From the NCBI RefSeq assembly GCF_017641085.1, contig NZ_JAEPPI010000001.1, forward strand, positions 620,001 to 684,000: 64,000 nucleotides of DNA, in the 5' to 3' direction. A program made the position numbers and the translations under genes. The DNA is from Gracilimonas sp. GTDB taxonomy: Bacteria; Bacteroidota; Rhodothermia; Balneolales; Balneolaceae. Under the pieces are notes generated by a model, which made no database searches, was not told where the DNA came from, and worked only from the letters and a program-made list of their open reading frames with translations. Positions 35,995 to 45,368 of the stretch are shown in pieces. Position 1 is the stretch's first letter, and each line of letters starts with the position of its first letter.

Positions 35995-37998
35995 TCACCC
36001 AATTCTTTCAAGCACAGTTTCCAATAATTTACGGTAGCTGTTTACATTCTTCTGAACCACAGCATCAGCTTTTTTCAGGAGTTCTTCTTCTTCTGATTTA
36101 GCTAAGCTTTTTCCGGAATAAATGATGACGGGAATATTCTTATAGTTCCCGTTTGACTTAAGCTTGTCCAGTACTTCTTTTCCGTCGGCATCCGGCAGGT
36201 ACATATCCAGGATTATGCAGTCCACAATTTCTTGTCGGAGTACTTCGTAGGCTTCTCCGGCCGACTCTGCTGTGATGCACTTGTTAATACTAAAGCCTAA
36301 AAATTCCTTTAAGGCCATATTATGAATACTGCTGTCGTCCACTAATAATACGGTGCCCTGAGACTTATCGGTTTCCAGTTCAGGGAATTCTACCAGCGGA
36401 CTTTCAACATCAGGTTTACTCTCAATTCTTAACTTGCCTTTTTTAGCCTGCTGAGCAAGTTCATCACTACTGTCGGAAGGGAGAAACAGGGTGAAGCAGC
36501 TGCCATTGCCGGGCTCGCTTTCAAGTGTGATGTCACCTCCCAAAAGGTTCGCAATCTCTTTTGAGATGGCCAGCCCAAGTCCCGTACCACCAAATCTTTT
36601 TTCAGTGGATGAACCTTCAGCTTGAACATAGCTTTTAAAAATATGCTTTTGCCTTTCATCAGGGATGCCAATACCGGTGTCATGAACTTTAAAGGCAATC
36701 CTGTCGCCGTTTTGTTTTGCCCGATCACTGTTAGCCTTTACTATTTCAAGTCGTACGCTGCCGTGTTCCGTAAACTTAATAGCGTTTGATATCAGGTTGT
36801 TTAAAACCTGGTCGAGTCGAAGTCGGTCGGTCTTAAGGATGTTGTTGGCAATTCCATTGAGGCTACATTCAAATGACAGGTTTTTCTCCCAAGCAATGGG
36901 TTTGAATAAACGTTCGGCACGTTCGCAAACATCAGAAATTTCAACCTCATCAAGCCGTACCTCAATTTTTCCGGCTTCAATTTTGGACAAATCAAGAACC
37001 TCATTCAGGAGTTCAAGAACGCTGTTGTTGGAGTGATAAATAGTCTGTAAGTATTCTAACTGATCATCATTCAGGTTCTCATAACGGTTCTCTTTCAGGA
37101 TGTTGGTAAGCAGAAGAGTTGAATTAAGAATGGTTCGCATTTCATGGCTTACATTGGCAAAAAACTGCGACTTGTACTTATTGTTTAACTCCAGTTCCCG
37201 GGTCTTCTGCTTTTGCTTTTCTATGATTTTAGCATCTTCCACCTGTCGGGAAATATCAAAACTTATACCCATTAAAAGCTGCCGGGTATCTTCCTGTGTA
37301 ACCTCAACGTGTATCTCCACGGGATAGGTAGAACCATCTTTTCTTTTGCGATCGAACTGAAAAGTGGTGGAATTTTCTTCTCCGCGATATAGGGGGGCTA
37401 TCTTCTCGAAAACGTTTCGTATATCATAAGAAGCAATTAAATCTTTTGCGGAAAGATCATAAAGCTCCTCTTCAGTATATCCAAGGTTATCCAGAAGCGT
37501 ATCGTTGGCATAAATAACTTTAAGATTCATGGGATCCATAAGAAAAACTTCATTCGTACTCTTCTTAAGAATCCGGTCGAAAATCTGGTTTTTGGTAGCT
37601 GTTTGGGTGTATTTTCTTTGCTTGCGCAGGTTCCTGATTTCCTTAGCTACCACGGGGAGCAAGCGGTCTGGATTGTCTTTAGCTACGTAGTCCTGCACTC
37701 CTGCAGCCATGGCATCGTATAGCACATCATTCTTAATTTCAGATCCGATCAAAACAAGGGGAGTGATAAATTCTTGTTGATCCAGAATATCAAGTGTATA
37801 AGACAGGTCGAGGTCTTCTTTATCAATGTCGGCAATAATGAGATCCCACTTATGGGCTTGAAGTAAAACCCCCAGGCTTTCTACACTGTTTTGGGAAAAT
37901 GGGATAACCGAAAAATCAGACTGCTCTAATCTTAGTTTGACCTCTTGATTTGACTGTTCGGTTTCCTCAATAAATAAAATCGAAATGAAGTCTTTCAT
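35995..37998 (-). CDS. Hybrid sensor histidine kinase (REC-PAS-HisKA-HATPase-REC)
   Basis: 667 residues, soluble. The N-terminal receiver-like domain (1-125) has IEETE where an acidic Asp pair is expected, although an Asp remains in LIIADIDKED, so it may not be phosphorylated normally. PAS (about 140-255), HisKA with NVSHEMRT (His about 286; TIL instead of TPL), HATPase (NLISNAIKF, DTGIGIP, GGTGLGLAIS) and a C-terminal receiver with Asp in ILDMYLPDADG follow. Orphan; divergent from the kinase-like gene at 38446. Confidence 0.9.
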   Translation of the reverse strand: MKDFISILFIEETEQSNQEVKLRLEQSDFSVIPFSQNSVESLGVLLQAHKWDLIIADIDKEDLDLSYTLDILDQQEFITPLVLIGSEIKNDVLYDAMAAGVQDYVAKDNPDRLLPVVAKEIRNLRKQRKYTQTATKNQIFDRILKKSTNEVFLMDPMNLKVIYANDTLLDNLGYTEEELYDLSAKDLIASYDIRNVFEKIAPLYRGEENSTTFQFDRKRKDGSTYPVEIHVEVTQEDTRQLLMGISFDISRQVEDAKIIEKQKQKTRELELNNKYKSQFFANVSHEMRTILNSTLLLTNILKENRYENLNDDQLEYLQTIYHSNNSVLELLNEVLDLSKIEAGKIEVRLDEVEISDVCERAERLFKPIAWEKNLSFECSLNGIANNILKTDRLRLDQVLNNLISNAIKFTEHGSVRLEIVKANSDRAKQNGDRIAFKVHDTGIGIPDERQKHIFKSYVQAEGSSTEKRFGGTGLGLAISKEIANLLGGDITLESEPGNGSCFTLFLPSDSSDELAQQAKKGKLRIESKPDVESPLVEFPELETDKSQGTVLLVDDSSIHNMALKEFLGFSINKCITAESAGEAYEVLRQEIVDCIILDMYLPDADGKEVLDKLKSNGNYKNIPVIIYSGKSLAKSEEEELLKKADAVVQKNVNSYRKLLETVLERIG

Positions 37999-38445
37999 AC
38001 AATAAAATACTGCACAAATTTGGAAACACTCTTAAAAATTATTGGCACCTAAATAACAAAGAATCGATAGAAAATGGTACCGGATTAGACAATACTCATA
38101 TTTGGGTTGTTCGGATTTCCGGTTTCGCACAAGAATCTGCTATTGGATAAGAATTAGTTATCCACATTTTTTCCACAGACTTGTAATAATCACTTTAATC
38201 ACATGACAGCTAACAGCTTACGGGAAATAAAAAGCTCTTTAAAAACATGTTATTCACGGAACATTAATTTTTTTTAATAAAACTATTTGGCTAAAATAGA
38301 AAAGGTTAAAAAATCTTAATAAAACTTAGGATTTTTTACGTTAGCTGTTTTGGGATGATGTTGGCCATGGGGATGGATATACTGCACGTCCGGTACAAAT
38401 AGCTCATTTATATAATGTGTTAATGTCCATATAAGTCTTAGTAGT
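37999..38445. other. 447-bp AT-rich divergent intergenic region
   Basis: No gene. It contains a perfect DnaA-box sequence TTATCCACA (38158-38166), a one-mismatch copy TTTTCCACA (38169-38177), and an AT hairpin AAAAAATC/GATTTTTT (38308-38337). It must hold promoters for both flanking kinase genes, but I could not place them. Confidence 0.5.
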
Positions 38446-39270
38446 ATGAATTTAGCTGAAAGCTTCGATGATATCGTTCGGAAAGAGAAAAAGGTTAAGA
38501 ATGAATTGCATTCCATCGTAACGGATATATTTGAAGAGCAAAAGGATTCTTCAGATCCTCACCTGGATAAACTAAGGGGAGTTCATCAGCTGCAGAAAAG
38601 CATTGTTAAGCAGAACATGCACAATGCGATGTCTCCTATAAGTGCAATATCCGGTTACCTGGAACTGATCAATATTTCCCTGTCCAATAACCCGGATGTG
38701 AAGCAGATTCAGCACTACCGTAAACAGATTGAAGCGGGGATAAATCAGGTGAATGTTATCCTCGAGCAGCTGATGGAAATTTACAGTGATGAGTCTGACA
38801 CCGTAGTATCGGGAAGCGAAGACTTACTGGATGTTGACCTGAATTGGATTGTAACCGAAGTATGCGACCAAATGAGGTGTGCCGGTCCCAATATTTCTTT
38901 TGAGCGTAGTGATAACCCACTACATGTCCATACCGATATATTCATGTTAAAGCTGATTATTTTTAACCTGATCAGCTTTGCCATGAAATGTTCGGGCAAG
39001 GAATCGGTTACCGAAATGAGTACTTCAAAAAAAGGAAATAAAGCATACTTCTCCCTGGTTTTCGAAGCATCCGAGAAGAAGAGAAATGAACTCACCCAGA
39101 TTTTATCCGACTCAGAAGCTGAGGAGTGTAATCAGAATTCTTTTAACGAAGGCTTAGCTCAGAGCCGAAAACTGGCAGGGCAAATAAAGGGTGATTTAAG
39201 TTTTACCGGCGAGAGTGAAGAGAGAGTCAGGTTAAACCTCAGTATTCCTCTTTCTTATTCTGATAACTAA
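38446..39270 (+). CDS. Histidine-kinase-like protein with decayed ATP-binding site (possible phosphotransferase)
   Basis: 274 residues, soluble. A dimerisation helix carries MHNAMSPISAISGYLEL with His59 where HisKA proteins have their phospho-His. The region that should be HATPase keeps its general shape (NLISFAMKCS as a broken N-box) but lacks DxGxG and GxGLGL motifs. This resembles ChpT-type histidine phosphotransferases, which lost kinase activity, or a pseudo-kinase. Encoded just before the chemosensory operon and likely connected to it (inference). It converges with the small gene at 39284-39664. Confidence 0.7.
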   Translation: MNLAESFDDIVRKEKKVKNELHSIVTDIFEEQKDSSDPHLDKLRGVHQLQKSIVKQNMHNAMSPISAISGYLELINISLSNNPDVKQIQHYRKQIEAGINQVNVILEQLMEIYSDESDTVVSGSEDLLDVDLNWIVTEVCDQMRCAGPNISFERSDNPLHVHTDIFMLKLIIFNLISFAMKCSGKESVTEMSTSKKGNKAYFSLVFEASEKKRNELTQILSDSEAEECNQNSFNEGLAQSRKLAGQIKGDLSFTGESEERVRLNLSIPLSYSDN

Positions 39271-39283
39271 TAACCGGGTTGAA

Positions 39284-39664
39284 TCAGAGCTTAAAATCCA
39301 GGTGCTGACCCTTTGGCTTGAACTTGGAAAGGGTTTGATAAGTTTGTTGCCTTTTCTCAATTAAAGGGCTTGTTTTTGAAACCATGGCGAGCTGCATCGA
39401 TACTTCTTCCTGTTTCAGGTTCACCCAACTATCCGGCATATCTTTGAAGTTGGAATTGAAGGTGAAATCCGGATCTGCCGTAAACGTGGTAGCGTTGGTG
39501 TGGCGATTATCTTTGGTCTCCTCAATAACCTCATAATCAGCATATTCACCGGAGTGCTTGTCTGCATAATTCTTATGTGTCAGGTATGCTTCCACAAGCC
39601 GAAAACCTCTGGAGGTTTTAACTTCTGAACGCACAAATGACTGGAATGTGCTGTCTATACCCAT
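39284..39664 (-). CDS. Small hypothetical protein
   Basis: 126 residues, soluble, polar and charged, without signal peptide. No family recognised. The frame converges with the kinase-like gene 13 bp away and is divergent from the chemosensory operon. Codon use looks ordinary and both neighbours leave the frame free, so it is probably real; function unknown. Confidence 0.6.
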   Translation of the reverse strand: MGIDSTFQSFVRSEVKTSRGFRLVEAYLTHKNYADKHSGEYADYEVIEETKDNRHTNATTFTADPDFTFNSNFKDMPDSWVNLKQEEVSMQLAMVSKTSPLIEKRQQTYQTLSKFKPKGQHLDFKL

Positions 39665-40002
39665 TATTTATACCTGAAAGCCTAAATCTATACCCTTAAA
39701 TCAAACTACACGAAAGTAAACAAGGGGCAGATATTTTACTTGTTAGAATCCATTAATCTGAGTGCTTTCCCACCTCCGGCTTTTCATCTTTATAAAAGGT
39801 TTCCATCCTTGGCAGGGTATTCATAAGTGCTTGAGATAATATTTCCCGGCAATTCTCTTAAGGAATTTTCCAAACATCCGATAACAGGCAGAGCGGTATG
39901 TGCGAAATCAGATTAAAACTGACGCCAACTGCTTCAATAATACTTTAATACAGAGGTTGATGGCAGATTCCATTCTGCCTTACCCACACACAGGAGTAAG
40001 TA
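39665..40002 (+). other. 338-bp promoter region of the chemosensory operon
   Basis: No gene. Contains the sigma-28-like promoter at 39858-39884 and, nearer the start, a small hairpin GGCAGA/TCTGCC (39962-39979) in the expected leader. A clear RBS (AGGAG) precedes the ATG at 40003. Confidence 0.6.
39858..39884 (+). promoter_or_regulatory. FliA/sigma-28-type promoter, CheA operon
   Basis: TTAAGGAA (39858-39865), N11, TCCGATAA (39877-39884). The FliA consensus known from enterics is TAAAGTTT-N11-GCCGATAA; the -10 matches at 7 of 8 and the spacing is exact. It lies 118 bp before the first gene. Confidence 0.65.
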
Positions 40003-40449
40003 ATGAGTAAGATAAAAGCACTTGTTGTTGATGATTCAAAAATTATGAGGAGCCAGGTAAAGCGAGCTCTTGATCAACTGTTGATTGCTGATTTTGAATT
40101 TGAAGAAGCAATGGATGGAGAGGATGCACTCGGGAAATTCAACGATGACATTGATATGCTGTTTGTTGATTGGAACATGCCCAAAATGACCGGCGTTGAA
40201 CTCGCCCGTGCTATTCGGGACAAAGGCTATGCTGATATCCCCATTATCATGGTAACAGCCGAAAAATCGATGGGTAAAGTGGATAAGGCTTTAAATGAAG
40301 GCGGTGCCAACGAATATATCACCAAGCCTTTTACAGCCGATAAAATGTCGAAGGCTATAAGCCGGTACATCGATGAGGAAGGAAACATTAAGAAAGAAGA
40401 AGCTGAAGAAGAGAAGAAGAGCTTCTTTAGCAGCATTCTAAATGCCTAA
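40003..40449 (+). CDS. CheY-like response regulator
   Basis: 148 residues: one receiver domain plus a short charged tail (about 122-148). Acid pocket VVDDS, phospho-Asp in FVDWNMPKMTG, Thr in MVTAE and Lys in ITKPFT are complete. First gene of the chemosensory operon. Single-domain receivers in such operons act as output CheY or phosphate sink. Confidence 0.9.
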   Translation: MSKIKALVVDDSKIMRSQVKRALDQLLIADFEFEEAMDGEDALGKFNDDIDMLFVDWNMPKMTGVELARAIRDKGYADIPIIMVTAEKSMGKVDKALNEGGANEYITKPFTADKMSKAISRYIDEEGNIKKEEAEEEKKSFFSSILNA

Positions 40450-40460
40450 AGGGAGTTGTC

Positions 40461-40958
40461 ATGATCGCAGAACAGCTAAGCAAAGCAGATAAAATCCCGG
40501 GCGAGATCGTTGACATCGTACAGGAATCAGTTATTAATACCTTTACTTCCATTTGTGGAGGTACTCCCGAATGTGTGGAGCAATTGGATCAAAGCGGCCC
40601 ACTGAATGGCATCATCGGGAACATTGCGGTATTCAATGCCGAGCACACCTTTTCGTTGATGATCGCTATACCAAAAGAAACGGCATTGCAAATTTCGAAT
40701 TCTTTTCTGGGTATGGAGCTTCCTTTTGAAAGCCACGATATGGGAGATTTAATTGCAGAGATATCAAATATCCTTGCAGGAGAAGTAGCTGCTAATATTG
40801 AGCGGGTGGGTTTTCGAGGTCAGTCTTCGCTGCCAACAGCAACCCGTGGAAGTGACCTGACGCTATTTATGCCAAACAAACCCCCTTCAGCCAAAATGAA
40901 ATTTTCCAGCGACTGCGGCGAGTTTATGCTGAACATGGCGCTGAGTGAATCCAGATAA
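40461..40958 (+). CDS. cheX: CheX/CheC-type CheY-P phosphatase
   Basis: 165 residues. The helix DLIAEISNILAGEVAANIE contains the ExxN pair (EISN) that CheX/CheC/FliY use to dephosphorylate CheY-P. One such motif is visible, as in CheX. It would reset receivers encoded around it. 11 bp after the previous gene with a GGGAG RBS. A second CheX-like gene lies at 45757. Confidence 0.83.
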   Translation: MIAEQLSKADKIPGEIVDIVQESVINTFTSICGGTPECVEQLDQSGPLNGIIGNIAVFNAEHTFSLMIAIPKETALQISNSFLGMELPFESHDMGDLIAEISNILAGEVAANIERVGFRGQSSLPTATRGSDLTLFMPNKPPSAKMKFSSDCGEFMLNMALSESR

Positions 40959-40973
40959 AACGGTAATAATCCA

Positions 40974-43511
40974 ATGAGCAATAAAGACCAACTTATCAAA
41001 GACCTCGAATCCATTATCCGTTTGCTGGCAGATGTGTGGCCGGCCGACAGAGAAAATGTGGCCGTAGCCGGTGCTAAGTTCGAAGAGGTTACCAATAACG
41101 TCGAGAACAATTTCGGGCAATTTCAGAAACTGATTGATTTGTCGTGGAAGGGCATTAAGCACCTTTACGAAAAAGATGACTACTTCATCATGGTTAAAAC
41201 AGCCACGATGCAAGCCATCAATACAATAAGGGAGTATGTGATTGAAGAAGGGGATATCAAAGTAGAAGACTTTGAAAAGGCCTATGACGAGTTGGAGAAA
41301 TCACTGAAGGGAGGCTCGGAATCGGCCGACACCGTTATTGAATTGGATGAAGAAAAAGTAGAGGAAATCAAAAAGAACGGGGAGTCGAAGCAAAGTGCTA
41401 AAGAGGAAAAACCGGCAAAAGAATATACGCTGAATGACCTGGCTGGCTTCCTGATCACTCTCGAGGAGGAGTCGGTTACCGGCGAAGACCTTCAGAAACT
41501 GGATGAGTTGGTTTCCTACATAGTTAAGCATGCGGATGAAGCTATTGCCACTCCGCTAAAAGAAGCTATGGCTGAAGTTGAAGCCAGCGGTGGAGCAAAA
41601 GGCTGGCTGAAAATTGTATCGGATAAAACCGAGCAGGCTATTGAAGTGGAGGCTCAAAAAGAATGGGATAATCCCGGAAATACGGATGACCCTGTCGGTA
41701 CTGAGAGCCCGATGGAGGATGAGCAAACTACAGTGGAGGAGCCAGTTGAAGAACCGGCAAACGAAGAAGAGTCAGAAAGCAAAGAGGTTGTGTCCTCAGA
41801 AGTATTTCACATCCCGGATGATATAGAAATGGCTCTGGTCGGAGAGTTCATTACCGAGTGCTCCGAACTGATTGAAATGGCAGAAAGTGCGCTTCTTGAC
41901 CTGGAAGAATCTCCGGATGATGAAGAATTGATCAATACCGTATTCCGTGCTTTTCATACAATCAAAGGAACATCTGCTTTTATGGGGCTCGACCCGATCT
42001 CGGAGTTCACCCACTTTGTAGAAACCTTGTTAAGTATGGTGCGCGAAGGTGATTTACCCTTCGACCGGGCATGTGCCGATATCAACTTTGAGTCGATCGA
42101 TATTCTGAATAAAATGCTAAAGGTTGTGGAAGTTGCTGAAGGGGGCGATCCGCTTCATAAACCGGCACAGTACGACAGCATGATTTCTATTCTGCATTCC
42201 ATTTCGGAAGAAGGAAAAGAGCCGGCCAAGGCCCTCGAAGAAATCCGGGGGAAACAAGCGGCAGCTCCGGTTACTAATCCTGCTGTAGAGGCCATAACCG
42301 ATTCAGGGGATGCTGATACCGACAACGCTGTGGTTGATAAAATAACGGCTAAATCCGAGTCAGAATCATCGGTGAGGGTAAGTGTAAGCCGCCTCGATCG
42401 TCTGATAGATATGGTTGGAGAGCTGGTTATTGCGCATTCTGTTGTAGCACAGGATAAAGCTATCCCCAAAGATTCAGAACTTCAGAAAAAAGTAAATCAC
42501 GCAACCAAAATACTTCGTGAGCTACAGGACACGAGTTTAACCCTGCGTATGGTTCCGCTTAAAGCGACCTTCCACAAAATGAACCGTCTGGTTCGGGATC
42601 TTTCCAGAAAAGCGGGCAAGCAGGTGAAATTCACCACCTTCGGAGAAGACACTGAGATTGACCGAAACATGGTGGATGTAATTAATGAGCCTCTGATTCA
42701 CATGCTGCGAAACTCTTTGGATCACGGCATTGAAGAGCCGGAAGAGCGACTTAAAAGCGGAAAAGGAGCTAACGCCGAACTTTCACTTTCTGCATCGCAA
42801 GAGGGTGGTAAAGTGGTCATTGAAATTAAGGATGACGGCCGTGGCATTAACAAAGATGTAATCCTCAACAAGGCCATTGAAAAAGGCCTGGTTGATCCGG
42901 AGAAAAAACTCACCGAAAAAGAAATTTACAATCTCATATTCCTGCCCGGTTTTTCATCGGCGGAGAAAGTTACGGACTTATCCGGTCGAGGAGTGGGAAT
43001 GGATGTGGTTCGTCGTTCTATCGAGCAGCTGCAAGGTAAGGTGGATGTGAGTTCAGAGCTGGGTAAGGGAACAACCATCACCATTGAGCTGCCCTTCACT
43101 TTGGCTATTACCGATGGGATGCTGGTTCGTGTAGGTACACAGCGATTTATCGTTCCGACAATAAACATAGACATGACCTTCCGCGCTAAAGAATCGGACA
43201 TGTTTACCATGATGGGCAACTCCGAGCAGGTAAATTTCAGAGGACAGTCCGTTCCTGTGATAAGGCTGCATGAGCAGTTTGAGATTAACGGCGCCAAAGA
43301 AAGTTTACTGGAAGGCACTCTGCTGATCATAAAGAACAACAATCGCCGGTATGCCCTTTTGGTTGACGAGGTGATTGGCCAACAACAACTGGTGGGTAAG
43401 TCAATTCACATGCTTACCAAAATGTCGCACATATCGGGCGGTGCCATTCTTGGGGACGGACGTGTTGGTCTGATTCTGGATACAGCCGCCCTGATGGATT
43501 CTGCTGCGTGA
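40974..43511 (+). CDS. cheA: Chemotaxis histidine kinase CheA with unusual N-terminal extension
   Basis: 845 residues. A helical and acidic extension (about 1-285) of unknown fold precedes the HPt domain (about 290-395), whose phospho-His is in FRAFHTIKGTS (His328). No P2 (CheY-docking) domain is apparent: a short linker leads to the dimerisation helices (RLDRLIDMVGELVIAHS), then the HATPase (MLRNSLDHGIE, DDGRGI, GRGVGMDVVR), and a CheW-like domain to the end. It phosphorylates the local receivers and CheB proteins. The GTG/ATG of cheR follows at once. Confidence 0.93.
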   Translation: MSNKDQLIKDLESIIRLLADVWPADRENVAVAGAKFEEVTNNVENNFGQFQKLIDLSWKGIKHLYEKDDYFIMVKTATMQAINTIREYVIEEGDIKVEDFEKAYDELEKSLKGGSESADTVIELDEEKVEEIKKNGESKQSAKEEKPAKEYTLNDLAGFLITLEEESVTGEDLQKLDELVSYIVKHADEAIATPLKEAMAEVEASGGAKGWLKIVSDKTEQAIEVEAQKEWDNPGNTDDPVGTESPMEDEQTTVEEPVEEPANEEESESKEVVSSEVFHIPDDIEMALVGEFITECSELIEMAESALLDLEESPDDEELINTVFRAFHTIKGTSAFMGLDPISEFTHFVETLLSMVREGDLPFDRACADINFESIDILNKMLKVVEVAEGGDPLHKPAQYDSMISILHSISEEGKEPAKALEEIRGKQAAAPVTNPAVEAITDSGDADTDNAVVDKITAKSESESSVRVSVSRLDRLIDMVGELVIAHSVVAQDKAIPKDSELQKKVNHATKILRELQDTSLTLRMVPLKATFHKMNRLVRDLSRKAGKQVKFTTFGEDTEIDRNMVDVINEPLIHMLRNSLDHGIEEPEERLKSGKGANAELSLSASQEGGKVVIEIKDDGRGINKDVILNKAIEKGLVDPEKKLTEKEIYNLIFLPGFSSAEKVTDLSGRGVGMDVVRRSIEQLQGKVDVSSELGKGTTITIELPFTLAITDGMLVRVGTQRFIVPTINIDMTFRAKESDMFTMMGNSEQVNFRGQSVPVIRLHEQFEINGAKESLLEGTLLIIKNNNRRYALLVDEVIGQQQLVGKSIHMLTKMSHISGGAILGDGRVGLILDTAALMDSAA

Positions 43512-43525
43512 ACAAGGATGAAACT

Positions 43526-44365
43526 ATGAACACATTCACACAGAGCGCATTTTCTTCGTCAGTTTCATCCGTCAAATTAAAGGCAGGAGATTTTAAACGG
43601 GTCAAGGATTTACTTTATGAATACTGCGGAATATTTCTGCAGGATGGTAAAGAGGCGCTCGTCCAAAGCCGGCTGATGAAACGGATGCGAAAGCTGGGGA
43701 TCGGAAGTTTCTCCGAGTACCTGGATTTCATCGAAAGGCCCGAATCGGGAGGGGAGTTCTTGTCTTTTGTGGATGTTTTGACGACCAATAAAACCCATTT
43801 CTTTAGAGAAGCCCAGCATTTTGAGTTCATCAAGAAGAACATCATTCCGACTATGGATGGCCAAAATGCAAAATGGTGGTCGGCCGGTTGTTCTACCGGA
43901 GAAGAACCAGTAACTACGGCCATAACACTGCATGAAGCACGGAGGGCAACGTCGTGGTCGTCCGTAAAAATACTGGCTACAGATATATCAAGAGAGGTGC
44001 TTAAGGTAGCAAAGAATGGAGTATATCCTTCAACGAGGATGAAGGATGTACCGGATTCCATTTGTCGAAAATACTTTGATGACATCGGCAATAATGAATT
44101 TAGGGTAAAAGAAAATATACAGAGCATGATTACCCACGGACGGCTGAATCTTATGGATGACTGGCCGCTGAAGGGAAATTTCCATGTAATTATGTGCCGT
44201 AATGTGATGATCTATTTTAACAGACAAACCCAGCAGGAAGTGGTACAAAAGTTTTATGACCAGCTTCAGCCGGGAGGGTTTCTGTTTTTAGGGCATTCCG
44301 AAAGTGTTTCATCAAATAATAAAGGATTCAAAAACTTGGCTCCTGCTGTGTATCAGAAAATATAA
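43526..44365 (+). CDS. cheR: Chemoreceptor methyltransferase CheR
   Basis: 279 residues from ATG 43526 (a GTG at 43508 overlapping the cheA stop is the alternative). SAM-binding GCSTGEEP and the catalytic-domain motif MCRNVMIYFN are present, with the N-terminal alpha domain (LLYEYCGIFL, RLMKRMRKLG). It methylates MCP glutamates, here probably the one MCP at 55859. No TPR extension. Confidence 0.92.
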   Translation: MNTFTQSAFSSSVSSVKLKAGDFKRVKDLLYEYCGIFLQDGKEALVQSRLMKRMRKLGIGSFSEYLDFIERPESGGEFLSFVDVLTTNKTHFFREAQHFEFIKKNIIPTMDGQNAKWWSAGCSTGEEPVTTAITLHEARRATSWSSVKILATDISREVLKVAKNGVYPSTRMKDVPDSICRKYFDDIGNNEFRVKENIQSMITHGRLNLMDDWPLKGNFHVIMCRNVMIYFNRQTQQEVVQKFYDQLQPGGFLFLGHSESVSSNNKGFKNLAPAVYQKI

Positions 44366-44376
44366 CAGAGTGTTAA

Positions 44377-44910
44377 ATGAGAAAAGTAGTAGGTGTTAGC
44401 GATTTAAAGGTTTCAGCCAACGTAAATGAGGAGATTATTACGCATGCGTTAGGTAGCTGTCTGGGTATTACAGCCTATGATCCGGTGGCAAAAGTAGGAG
44501 GGATGGTCCATGTAATGCTGCCCCTTGCCAAAGCAGATCGTGAAAAAGCCAAAGCCCGTCCGGCTATGTATGTGGATACCGGTTTCGGCCTGCTGTTGAA
44601 TGAGGTGTACGAACTGGGTGCACAAAAAAAGAATCTTGAAATTATTGTGGCCGGCGGTGCAAGTATGAAACAGAATCAGGATGATGATTACTTCAAGATT
44701 GGCAAACGAAATTTTACCGTACTGCGAAAGTTGCTTTGGAAGAATGGATTTATGATTACATCGCAGGATGTGGGAGGCAGTACTTCGCGCACCATGGTTT
44801 TGTCGCTGGCAGACGGGCAGGTAACCATTAACAAGCAGCCTCTGAATAATGTAAATCGGTCAACCGGTATTTCGGTAGGTGCAGCCTTTAACCATCAAGT
44901 AGCAATATAA
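44377..44910 (+). CDS. cheD: Chemoreceptor glutamine deamidase CheD
   Basis: 177 residues. Catalytic Cys in HALGSCLGITAYDP and His in GGMVHVMLP are in place, with GGASM downstream. It deamidates receptor glutamines and in Bacillus/Thermotoga also works with CheC. It starts 11 bp after cheR. Confidence 0.92.
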   Translation: MRKVVGVSDLKVSANVNEEIITHALGSCLGITAYDPVAKVGGMVHVMLPLAKADREKAKARPAMYVDTGFGLLLNEVYELGAQKKNLEIIVAGGASMKQNQDDDYFKIGKRNFTVLRKLLWKNGFMITSQDVGGSTSRTMVLSLADGQVTINKQPLNNVNRSTGISVGAAFNHQVAI

Positions 44911-44921
44911 GAGAGGTTATT

Positions 44922-45344
44922 ATGGGACTTAATGTATTAATAGTGGACGATTGTCAGGTAATGCGGATGGTAATTCGCCGTACCGTAGAGCTTTGTGATT
45001 TCGATATCAATGAGATAGTTGAGGCTGAGAATGGTAGGCAGGCACTGGACTTGGTTCGTGAGTATGAATTTGGGTTAATCATTGCCGACCTGAATATGCC
45101 GGTTATGACCGGAGCTGAGATGCTGGCTCATATTAAACTGGACCCTGCCACCTGCCGCATTCCTATTCTCACAGTTTCTGCGGAAAGTAATGGCGAAAAA
45201 ATCGAGATCGTAGAAGAGTTAGGCACCAATTTCTTGCATAAACCTTTTACGCCGGAAATACTTCGCAACAAAATATTAAAGTTGCTAGGAAAAGAATCGA
45301 TAACAACCGAAGAGACTGATTATTTGGTAAATGGGGGAATATAA
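44922..45344 (+). CDS. CheY-like response regulator
   Basis: 140 residues, single receiver with complete site: IVDDCQ, phospho-Asp in IADLNMPVMTG, Ser in TVSAES, Lys in HKPFT. RBS AGAGAGG before the ATG. Paralogous to the next gene and to that at 48407. Confidence 0.9.
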   Translation: MGLNVLIVDDCQVMRMVIRRTVELCDFDINEIVEAENGRQALDLVREYEFGLIIADLNMPVMTGAEMLAHIKLDPATCRIPILTVSAESNGEKIEIVEELGTNFLHKPFTPEILRNKILKLLGKESITTEETDYLVNGGI

Positions 45345-45368
45345 ACCGTAACTGTTATGGGAGTTCAT

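Noticed and set aside
37999-38445. Replication origin because of DnaA-box sequences
   Set aside because: Only two boxes, no repeat array and no replication genes nearby.
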